From Spirochaetales bacterium (GTDB taxonomy: Bacteria > Spirochaetota > Spirochaetia > DSM-27196 > SLST01): DNA of 12,586 nt. Every line of letters starts with the position of its first letter. Position 1 is the first letter of the stretch. The stretch lies in NCBI GenBank assembly GCA_028284845.1, contig JANQQY010000470.1, forward strand, positions 1 to 12,586, in the 5' to 3' direction. Positions 7,686-12,586 of this stretch are shown here, piece by piece. Below the pieces are notes generated by a model. That model did no database searches. It was not told the DNA's origin and saw only the letters and a list, made by a program, of their open reading frames with translations. The position numbers and the translations under genes are program-made.

Positions 7686-8830
7686 AATGCTCTCCTTGTG
7701 ATTTGCTTTTCGAAGACCCGATGACGCTTACGGATCGTCGCCCCTAGGCGGAACATGTCTGCAAGCATAAGATCGGTGGATTCGTTGATCTGCACCATTT
7801 CTGCCTCGGTGAACGCGAACCTTCTGGTACCCTGAATTGTGCGTGCCAGTTCAGAGTAGATCAGCGCGTTCCCGCCAAGACGCTGGTACTTCTCTAAGAT
7901 ACCCATGCCGTTGAGGATGAGTTTTGTCGTTCGCTTGGAACTCAGGATGAGATCGACGATCGCTCGCGGACCGATGCGTCCGCCCGCGCGCTTGAGAGCG
8001 CCCGTTATGTCGGGAAATCCAAACAGAAAGCCCACAACGTCGCCGTCGTAGGTGATGATCTTCTCAAGGTCGGGCTGTGCGATCTGGAGCAGGTCCTTCG
8101 TGACCTGATCGAGTTCCTGCTTGGTGAGCGGGTAGTTCTCAGGGTGATCGGCAAGGGTTGGGTTGTAGAGCGCGGCGATCGCGGGGGCGATTCGCTTGAT
8201 CTGGCGCTTGTTCCTGAAGTGTAGCACCTCGAATCGGCCGCGGCTTCGAACGAACTCGGCAAGCTTCTCGACCTTCTCCGGAAGTCGGAAACTCTGCGGA
8301 TCTGCTTTGAGCGAGAGGAGATCAAACCGCTTTTTGAACCCGTGCGCCTCGTAGGCCGGACCGTAGTAGGGGTGGTTGTACGGCATCATCGTCATCGCCG
8401 CCGAGCGATCAAACCCTTCGATGAGCACTCCTCCGCCGAATGTCGCACCGGAGAAGACCGGCCCGATCAAACTATCCAACCCTCGTCTCTGAGCCCAGCG
8501 CTCCATCGCGCTAAAAAGCGTGTGCGCGACAGCGGGGTCGTCAGCCATCTCCAGAAAGTAGAAGTGGGCGGCTGCGGTTCCGTGCTCGGCGTTATACCGA
8601 TCGTTCCTGATCATCATGACACGGCCTACGCTCGTGCCCGCCTCGTCTTGCGCCAAGAGGAATTCGGCCTCCGCATGCGCGAAAAATGGATGCCTCCGTC
8701 TGTAGAACGCCCGATAGTCGGCTCGGAAGGTTGGAACCCACTCGGGTGTGTTCGAGTAGAGGTCGGTCGGCAGGGAAATGAACTGTCGAAGAGCTGCATT
8801 CGTGGTCACGGATGTGACGGATACCTGCAT
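7682..8830 (-). CDS. GNAT-like protein of the 'SNTPEWVPTF' family
   Basis: A 382-residue cytoplasmic protein. It carries the recurring pattern of a widespread family usually annotated as GNAT acyltransferase or hypothetical: FISLPTDLYSNTPEWVP near the N-terminus, then HPFFAHAEAEFLLAQ, a strand VGRVMMIRNDRYNAEHG, then FYFLEMADDPAVA, WAQRRGLDSLIGPV, and MMPYNHPYYGPAYEAHGF. The C-terminal half (about 200-382) looks like a second, diverged GNAT-like half with VVGFLFGFPD as its core strand. The substrate and the reaction are unknown to me. Start choice: the ATG at 8830 (MQVSVTSVTTN) gives the family's usual beginning. ATGs at 8863 and 8950 would add residues with no family resemblance, and the latter would overlap the divergent mannonate dehydratase gene. 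The ribosome site is weak. It is translationally coupled to the aldo/keto reductase gene downstream. Confidence 0.75.
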   Translation of the reverse strand: MQVSVTSVTTNAALRQFISLPTDLYSNTPEWVPTFRADYRAFYRRRHPFFAHAEAEFLLAQDEAGTSVGRVMMIRNDRYNAEHGTAAAHFYFLEMADDPAVAHTLFSAMERWAQRRGLDSLIGPVFSGATFGGGVLIEGFDRSAAMTMMPYNHPYYGPAYEAHGFKKRFDLLSLKADPQSFRLPEKVEKLAEFVRSRGRFEVLHFRNKRQIKRIAPAIAALYNPTLADHPENYPLTKQELDQVTKDLLQIAQPDLEKIITYDGDVVGFLFGFPDITGALKRAGGRIGPRAIVDLILSSKRTTKLILNGMGILEKYQRLGGNALIYSELARTIQGTRRFAFTEAEMVQINESTDLMLADMFRLGATIRKRHRVFEKQITRRAL

Positions 8831-8872
8831 CCCGCATTGTACCGTCAGCAAGACGAATGGCATACTCGGCCA

Positions 8873-9835
8873 ATGCTTGAGATCGCAGAGATGCTTCCTC
8901 CCAACCCCTCGCCCCTTTGGACGCTTGTGAAGCAAGCGGGGGTAACTCACGCCGTTGGAGCGATGCCAAAAGCGAGTCGGGGAAACGCCCCGTGGAGTTT
9001 TGATGCGCTCGCGCGCGCAAAGAGCGCGTACAACGATTTTGGATTTGAGCTCTCCGTTCTCGAGAGCAGACCTACGCTCACGAAGGCTAAGCTCGGGCTC
9101 CCCGGTCGCGACGAGGAGATTGAGACCGCCATTGAGCTCATCAAGAACCTTGGGCGACTGGAGATCCCGGTCTGGTGCTACGAGTGGATGCCGGTGTTCA
9201 ACTGGCTTCGAACCTCAACGACCGCGCCGGCACGGGGAGGCGCACTCGCAACGGCGTACGACCATTCGATCATGAGTGCCGGACCGCTTACTGAGTACGG
9301 TGAGGTCTCAGAGGCGACGCTCTGGGATTCACTCGAGTACTTCCTGCGGGCCGTGTTGCCTGTTGCCGAAGAGGCGGGCGTCAAGCTGGCAATGCATCCG
9401 GATGATCCTCCGCTCTCGCCCATCCGAGGGCTGGGACGAATCATGCGCAGTATTTCAAACTTCGAACGCCTCCTCGAACTCTATCCAAGCCCCATGAACG
9501 GAATCGCGCTCTGTCAGGGGAACTTTCGGCTCATGACCGACGATCTGCCGGCGGCGATTCGGCGCCTGGGATCGACCGGAAAGGTTTTCTTTGTTCATTT
9601 CAGAGACGTGGCCGGCAGCGTGGAGAAGTACGTAGAGGTGTTCCACGATGAGGGGCCAACCGACATGCTCGCCTGCATGGAAGCCTACCGGGAGATCGGA
9701 TTCGAAGGCGTCTGCCGACCCGATCACGTTCCTACGGTCGTTGGCGACGACAACTCACAGGCGGGGTACTCGATGTACGGACGCCTTTTCGCGATCGGAT
9801 ACCTCAAGGGATTGCGCGAGGCAGCGTATCGGTGA
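8873..9835 (+). CDS. uxuA: Mannonate dehydratase family protein (UxuA)
   Basis: A 320-residue TIM-barrel protein of the UxuA/ManD family. These enzymes remove water from D-mannonate to give 2-keto-3-deoxy-D-gluconate in hexuronate breakdown, using a divalent metal such as Mn. The four family metal ligands (His, Cys, His, Asp) appear as H175 in MHPDDPP, C214 in LCQGNF, H242 in VHFRDV and D284 in RPDHVP. FHDEGPTDM after H242 and YSMYGRLFAIGYLKGL at the end are also conserved. At 320 residues it is shorter than E. coli UxuA (394) because an insert region between the substrate loop and HPDDPP is compact. The open frame extends back to 8342 but runs antisense to the GNAT-like gene, so I take the ATG at 8873, which leaves a 42-bp divergent gap. 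No strong ribosome site is visible, and an ATG at 8891 is the alternative. No other uronate genes are in view. A related dehydratase specificity is possible. Confidence 0.88.
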   Translation: MLEIAEMLPPNPSPLWTLVKQAGVTHAVGAMPKASRGNAPWSFDALARAKSAYNDFGFELSVLESRPTLTKAKLGLPGRDEEIETAIELIKNLGRLEIPVWCYEWMPVFNWLRTSTTAPARGGALATAYDHSIMSAGPLTEYGEVSEATLWDSLEYFLRAVLPVAEEAGVKLAMHPDDPPLSPIRGLGRIMRSISNFERLLELYPSPMNGIALCQGNFRLMTDDLPAAIRRLGSTGKVFFVHFRDVAGSVEKYVEVFHDEGPTDMLACMEAYREIGFEGVCRPDHVPTVVGDDNSQAGYSMYGRLFAIGYLKGLREAAYR

Positions 9836-9859
9836 GGGGCGCATCCTACCGGGGCCGAC

Positions 9860-10339
9860 CTACGCGTCGCCGCCCAGTCGATGCCACGCTCTGAGATACC
9901 GGTTGAGGCGGACAAGATCGCCCTCTGTGACCTCCGGTAGCCGCGTGATGTCCATATTGTCCTGAAGGTCGAGTAGTTTGACCGCCTTCGAGAGCGGGTG
10001 CCCTGCGCATCGTTCGACAAACTTCTCGTACGGCTCGTCTGAATCGAGATTGGGGAAGGTCTCGCGTCTGCGGCGGGTAAGCCGATCGACGGCGTCGAGT
10101 ATTGTGTCCGAGAACCCAGCCTCACGTAGCGTCGCGAAACTGACGTCGTTGTCGAACCCATCCTCCACCGCGTCGTGAAGGATCGCGACGATACGCTCGT
10201 CCGGGTTGGGCGTGCGCGCCGCCATTCTCATTGGATGCGTGATGTACGGCTGCCCGGCGCGATCACTCTGGCCCTGATGCGCCTGAATCGCGATGCGGAG
10301 TGCAATTGTGAACAGCTCCTGTTCGTCGCCCATCGACAT
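9860..10339 (-). CDS. HD-domain phosphohydrolase, small alarmone hydrolase-like
   Basis: A 159-residue protein that is essentially one HD domain of the SpoT/MESH1 hydrolase type. Visible residues: AHQGQ (H21), AGQPYITHP (H35), ILHDAVEDG (H55-D56 metal pair, and E59-D60, which are needed for hydrolysis in SpoT/MESH1), and KLLDLQDNMD (K121, metal-ligand candidate D124, N128). There is no synthetase, TGS or ACT domain. Family knowledge allows hydrolysis of (p)ppGpp or another nucleotide. The exact substrate is inference. The frame is open back to 10651, but that part runs antisense through the tRNA-Leu gene, so the ATG at 10339 (MSMGDEQEL) or the one at 10333 is the start. Neither has a ribosome site. 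An AT-rich TACTAT element lies just 6 bases before the ATG, so the mRNA may be leaderless. The gene converges on uxuA with a 24-bp gap. Confidence 0.85.
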   Translation of the reverse strand: MSMGDEQELFTIALRIAIQAHQGQSDRAGQPYITHPMRMAARTPNPDERIVAILHDAVEDGFDNDVSFATLREAGFSDTILDAVDRLTRRRRETFPNLDSDEPYEKFVERCAGHPLSKAVKLLDLQDNMDITRLPEVTEGDLVRLNRYLRAWHRLGGDA

Positions 10340-10345
10340 ACTGGT

Positions 10346-10351
10346 ATAGTA
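10346..10351 (-). promoter_or_regulatory. Possible -10 element of a leaderless transcript for the HD gene
   Basis: On the minus strand TACTAT occurs 6 bases before the ATG at 10339. If it is a -10 box, transcription would start at or next to the A of that ATG. No good TTGACA-like -35 is found 16-18 bases upstream, so the call is weak. Confidence 0.3.
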
Positions 10352-10458
10352 GCGAAGGATCGTGACTCGTTGGTGTGGTTTTTGACCCGCGCATCTCCCG
10401 TCGGCGCGCCCAACCGAATCACGTCCCACCGTGATCGCACAAGAATGCGATCCGGCGA

Positions 10459-10542
10459 GCCGGAGTGGCGGAATTGGTAGACGCAGGGGACTTAAAATCC
10501 CCTTCGGGTAACCGAGTGTGAGTTCGAGTCTCATCTCCGGCA
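10459..10542 (+). tRNA. tRNA-Leu (anticodon TAA)
   Basis: An 84-base class II tRNA. The acceptor arms GCCGGAG (10459-10465) and CTCCGGC (10535-10541) pair perfectly, with discriminator A at 10542. The D-arm region contains TGGCGGAATTGGTAGACGCA. The anticodon stem GGGGA/TCCCC encloses the loop CTTAAAA, with anticodon TAA at 10493-10495, so it reads UUA and possibly UUG codons. The long variable arm TCGG-GTAA-CCGA is diagnostic for Leu/Ser-type tRNAs, and GGACTTAAAATCC is typical of Leu. The T arm is GTGAG-TTCGAGT-CTCAT. The 3' CCA is not encoded (CAA follows), so it must be added after transcription. No clear promoter was found in the 119 bp upstream. Confidence 0.97.
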
Positions 10543-10587
10543 AACGAGAGGGTGGACGATGGTTGCAGAATCGCGGACCGAGTTTAT

Positions 10588-10610
10588 GAAGAAGAGCGAG
10601 GCTCTTCTTC
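10588..10610. terminator. Perfect 10-3-10 hairpin, first of a tandem pair downstream of tRNA-Leu
   Basis: Arms GAAGAAGAGC (10588-10597) and GCTCTTCTTC (10601-10610) with loop GAG. It begins 45 bases after the tRNA. It is placed like a tRNA terminator but lacks a T-run, so the terminator role is uncertain. Confidence 0.5.
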
Positions 10611-10611
10611 C

Positions 10612-10634
10612 GAAGAAACGCTCCGCGTTTCTTC
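10612..10634. terminator. Perfect 10-3-10 hairpin, second of the tandem pair
   Basis: Arms GAAGAAACGC (10612-10621) and GCGTTTCTTC (10625-10634) with loop TCC, followed by ATTT. It starts one base after the first hairpin and shares its GAAGAA/TTCTTC stem base. The T-rich 3' arm makes weak intrinsic termination in the plus direction conceivable. Confidence 0.5.
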
Positions 10635-10830
10635 ATTTCCACTCTTGGCAATCCTTAGCATCGGTCCGGCGAGCGGAACTGGAATGGTCGTGCGGCACAC
10701 CAATGGGAGAGAAACCTTGTGCCGGTGCTGAGTTGGAGCACAGGCCGTCTCTCCACGATAGTCCCGCGCTTGAGCTTGGTGCGCGATGAGTGTCTCGTTC
10801 CACAGCATCGACAGGCAGCGGATCGACCCA
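10635..10830. other. Gene-free stretch with structured-RNA candidate
   Basis: No credible coding frame lies here on either strand. The short open frames have no ribosome sites and no recognisable protein features. The main content is the pairing potential at 10693-10754: CGGCACA (10693-10699) can pair with TGTGCCG (10718-10724). Alternatively GGAGAGA (10706-10712) pairs with TCTCTCC (10748-10754), enclosing CTTGTGC (10716-10722) with GCACAGG (10738-10744). I do not recognise a known riboswitch, 6S RNA or SRP RNA. Confidence 0.45.
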
Positions 10831-10865
10831 ACAAATGTCCATTTGTCCTGAAGATAGTCCATTTG
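10831..10865. promoter_or_regulatory. Candidate operator upstream of the substrate-binding protein gene
   Basis: A perfect 16-base palindrome, ACAAATG-TC-CATTTGT (10831-10846), overlaps a 9-base direct repeat, GTCCATTTG, at 10837-10845 and again at 10857-10865. The 20-bp offset is close to two helical turns. The second copy runs into a plausible -35 box. This is the layout of a sugar-responsive regulator site. The regulator itself is not in the window. Confidence 0.5.
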
Positions 10866-10890
10866 CAACCACAACAAGCGGACATACCAT
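10863..10890 (+). promoter_or_regulatory. Candidate promoter for the substrate-binding protein gene
   Basis: TTGCAA (10863-10868) and TACCAT (10885-10890) are separated by 16 bp. Each matches four of six sigma-70-type consensus positions. It would give a leader of roughly 35 bases before the ATG at 10933. Confidence 0.35.
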
Positions 10891-10916
10891 CACGTGATCC
10901 TCTCCAGAGAGGGGAT
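10889..10916. promoter_or_regulatory. Two adjacent palindromes in the leader of the substrate-binding protein gene
   Basis: ATCACGTGAT (10889-10898) is a perfect 10-base palindrome. CCTCTC-CA-GAGAGG (10899-10912) follows directly and can form a 6-bp hairpin ending 8 bases before the ribosome site. They could be operator sites at the transcription start or a leader hairpin. Confidence 0.35.
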
Positions 10917-10920
10917 TTCG

Positions 10921-10926
10921 AGGAGG
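10921..10926 (+). promoter_or_regulatory. Strong ribosome binding site AGGAGG fixing the start at 10933
   Basis: The consensus AGGAGG lies 6 bases before the ATG at 10933. This start gives a clean signal peptide, whereas the in-frame ATG at 10894 would place charged leader residues in front of it. Confidence 0.85.
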
Positions 10927-10932
10927 TGTCGT

Positions 10933-12189
10933 ATGAAGATGCGCACGATTGCTTTGGGTGTCGTGATTTCGCTTGTACTCGCTGTTGTGGCGTTTGCGGG
11001 TGGAGATCAAGAAGGCGGTGCTGGGAGTGGAGAGAGACCTCAGCTCAAGGTCTTTTTGCTGTCTGAGGATTCAAATAGATTGACGCTTCATCAGGATTAC
11101 TACGCGCCGAACGTTGGAGAGCAGTTCCCTGATTTTGATGTCGAGTTTGAGCTTCCGGGCAACGCCTATGTGCAGAAACTGAAGATCTACAACGCAGGTG
11201 GAGATCTTCCAGACGTCTTTTGGGGAATGGATTTTGTCGTTGAATCCGGCAACGCCCTTGCACTGACCGACTACATCATGAACGACGGTTTCTATGACAT
11301 GTTCAAGAATAAGAACGGTCTGATCCCTTTCAGAGGTGAGTACTACTCGATCAGTCCCGGACAGGACGCGTATTTCTCATCGGTCCTCTGGTACCGAGAG
11401 AGCATATTCGAGAACAATGGAATCGCTGTTCCGACCAGTTTTGATGAACTGTTAGCTGTATGCGACCAGCTAAACGAACTGGGTATCGTTCCTATATCCA
11501 ATCAGGCGTGGCCCCTGGCCAACTTCATGTTTCAGGATCTCATCTCGTATGGAGACCCCGACTTCATGATTGACGTCATCGAAGGGGATGGCCGTTTCAC
11601 GGATGCCCCTGCGTTGGAAGCCGCCAGAAGACTTGAGAGTCTGGTAGAACGAAACGCCTTCTCAAGGGATGTTGCGGTGATTGATCACCAGTCCCACGTT
11701 GAGCTGTTCACCAGTGGCAGGGCGGCAATGCTGTATCATCCTCTCTGGATCCAGGCCGCAATCGCGGATGTGGCAGACGACGTAGGTTTCCTCGATCTTG
11801 CAAGCATGTCTTCCACGTCAGAGATTCTGACAGGATGGGGCTCGCCATTTAATGGCTTCATGGTTTCAGCCAACAGCGAATACAAGGACGACGCGGTCGC
11901 GCTCGCTCAGTGGATGGTAACTCAGGATGCCGATTACTGGACCATCGCGCAGGGTATGCCGGTCGCCTACGACAACGGTGTCGAGATCACCGGCATGAGC
12001 GAAGCGACGGCGGCGTACGCGGCGATGTTCGAAAGTAATGACGTTGTCGCGTTGCCCAACATGTTGCAGCTCTACAATGAGGCCGTTCGAGCAGAACATG
12101 ATGTCAGCATTGGCAAACTTCTTACCGGCCAGATCTCAGCTGAAGAGTATGTAGAAATCCTACAACAATCCGTTGAAGAGAATCAGTAG
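10933..12189 (+). CDS. ABC transporter extracellular solute-binding protein, carbohydrate type
   Basis: A 418-residue periplasmic binding protein of the family 1 (MalE/UgpB-like) group that delivers a sugar or similar solute to an ABC importer. The signal peptide is MKMRTIALGVVISLVLAVVAFA, with likely cleavage after residue 22 and a mature start of GGDQEGGAG. There is no lipobox cysteine. This AFAGG...E form is one I associate with spirochaete sugar-binding proteins. The mature part shows the family's course: FPDFDVEFELPGNAYVQKLK, then GDLPDVFWG, the hinge region YYSISPGQDAYFSSVLWYRESIFENNGI, then PTSFDELLAVCDQL, FTSGRAAMLYHPLWIQAAI, and a C-terminal helical part ending in SAEEYVEILQQSVEENQ. 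The substrate is unknown. The gene is probably expressed from its own regulated promoter, with operator-like repeats and AGGAGG upstream. Permease and ATPase genes are expected beyond the right edge and cannot be confirmed. Confidence 0.92.
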   Translation: MKMRTIALGVVISLVLAVVAFAGGDQEGGAGSGERPQLKVFLLSEDSNRLTLHQDYYAPNVGEQFPDFDVEFELPGNAYVQKLKIYNAGGDLPDVFWGMDFVVESGNALALTDYIMNDGFYDMFKNKNGLIPFRGEYYSISPGQDAYFSSVLWYRESIFENNGIAVPTSFDELLAVCDQLNELGIVPISNQAWPLANFMFQDLISYGDPDFMIDVIEGDGRFTDAPALEAARRLESLVERNAFSRDVAVIDHQSHVELFTSGRAAMLYHPLWIQAAIADVADDVGFLDLASMSSTSEILTGWGSPFNGFMVSANSEYKDDAVALAQWMVTQDADYWTIAQGMPVAYDNGVEITGMSEATAAYAAMFESNDVVALPNMLQLYNEAVRAEHDVSIGKLLTGQISAEEYVEILQQSVEENQ

Positions 12190-12204
12190 CGCGATGCAAT
12201 CGCA

Positions 12205-12235
12205 GACCGAGGCCTCTTTAGTGCGGGCCTCGGTC
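12205..12235. terminator. Long hairpin just after the substrate-binding protein gene
   Basis: Arms GACCGAGGCC (12205-12214) and GGCCTCGGTC (12226-12235) pair perfectly around an 11-base loop, starting 15 bases after the stop codon. There is no T-run. It could be an mRNA-stabilising hairpin, as seen between binding-protein and permease genes in some sugar operons, or a factor-dependent terminator. Confidence 0.5.
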
Positions 12236-12243
12236 AGGACAAA

Positions 12244-12283
12244 CAAGAACGACGGGCCGGCGTTGTCGCATTCGTCGTTCTTG
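12244..12283. terminator. Second long hairpin after the substrate-binding protein gene
   Basis: Arms CAAGAACGACG (12244-12254) and CGTCGTTCTTG (12273-12283), 11 bp and perfect, enclose an 18-base loop that holds a small GCG/CGC stem. It begins 8 bases after the previous hairpin. No T-run follows, so it acts either as a terminator without a tail or as a 3'-end stabiliser. Confidence 0.45.
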
Positions 12284-12586
12284 CGTTCGTTTCCGGAGAC
12301 GAGGGATGAGTCCGGGTTCGCGTACCAATACGCATCAGCTCTGCGGAGTCTTCTTCCGAGCACGCAGACTCGTTCGGCAACTCGATAGTCATCCGAGCCG
12401 ATCCATTGGAGTTCTTCGGCAGAAGCTCGAGGCACTTGTCATCACAAGCTTCAGCAAAGGCCGCAAGAATCACACTACATCCGTCTTCGAGAACACGGTG
12501 GCGGTTCATCTCCATAGCAGGGATTCATTTGAGACATTCGATTCGGCATAGGCTGTCTATTGCCCTCTTCACACTACCGGCACTCG
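12284..12586. other. Gene-free right end
   Basis: About 300 bases with no supported gene. Short open frames occur on both strands: plus 12306-12551 (81 residues), and minus frames entering from 12515 and 12435. None has a ribosome site, a recognisable domain or a fitting position. The two minus frames also read through the hairpins at 12205-12283. It may be a long spacer before an importer permease gene. Confidence 0.5.

Noticed and set aside
8342..8872. N-terminal extension of the mannonate dehydratase by 177 residues
   Set aside because: It lies antisense within the GNAT-like gene, and the family N-terminus is already complete from the ATG at 8873.
10382..10387. TTGACC as a possible -35 box for tRNA-Leu
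   Set aside because: No -10-like hexamer lies 16-18 bp downstream, and the site is more than 70 bp from the tRNA.
10459..10542. tRNA-Leu 3' end as an integration site for a mobile element
   Set aside because: No integrase gene and no duplicated 3' end longer than six bases is present in the window.
10340..10651. N-terminal extension of the HD protein by 104 residues
   Set aside because: The open frame runs antisense through the whole tRNA-Leu gene and the tandem hairpins, and the added residues do not resemble an HD-protein N-terminus.
12234..12515. Minus-strand open frame of 93 residues (MEMNRHRVLEDG...) at the right end
   Set aside because: It has no ribosome site and no domain I recognise, and its C-terminal third reads through the hairpin at 12244-12283 as low-complexity sequence. 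A decayed gene cannot be excluded.

Overview
The window reads as a moderately GC-rich chromosomal stretch from a diderm bacterium, most likely a free-living or marine member of the Spirochaetota. The best clue is the substrate-binding protein at the right end. Its signal peptide runs into AFAGGDQEGG with no lipobox cysteine, a form I associate with sugar-binding proteins of Spirochaeta, Treponema and Sphaerochaeta. The TIGR03545/TIGR03546 membrane pair, found only in bacteria with an outer membrane, agrees with this. No IS element, phage gene, CRISPR array or rRNA is visible. Coding density is high from the left edge to about 10.3 kb and falls after that.

Left block (1-4214): a secreted-type protein cut by the window edge (FG-GAP-like segment plus a C-terminal peptidoglycan-binding domain) is followed 6 bp later by a metallo-beta-lactamase-fold hydrolase. 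The hydrolase converges on a leftward operon, and the two opposing stop codons share one CTAG. That operon runs, in transcription order, from an RlmL/YpsC-type rRNA methyltransferase to a small multi-pass membrane protein (TIGR03546-like; ATGA overlap) and a large single-pass envelope protein with an Ala/Glu-rich tail (TIGR03545-like; 7-bp gap).

Middle block (5384-9862): an MFS transporter diverges from the methyltransferase and converges, 4 bp apart, on a leftward pair made of a GNAT-like protein and an aldo/keto reductase (ATGA overlap). A compact mannonate dehydratase (UxuA family) diverges from that pair and converges on a small HD-domain protein resembling a small alarmone hydrolase. UxuA and the aldo/keto reductase fit uronate or sugar catabolism, but no other pathway gene is present.

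Right block (10340-12586): a complete tRNA-Leu(TAA) is followed by 390 bp without a gene. This gap holds two tandem perfect hairpins, a structured segment with two mutually exclusive pairings, and an operator/promoter-like cluster leading into the ABC-transporter sugar-binding protein. Another roughly 400 bp after that gene carries two long hairpins but no convincing gene. The expected permease genes are not in the window.

The most interesting items are the poorly characterised TIGR03546/TIGR03545 pair co-transcribed with an rRNA methyltransferase, and the dense non-coding structure around the substrate-binding protein gene. I found nothing that I could claim outright as a new defence or mobile system.
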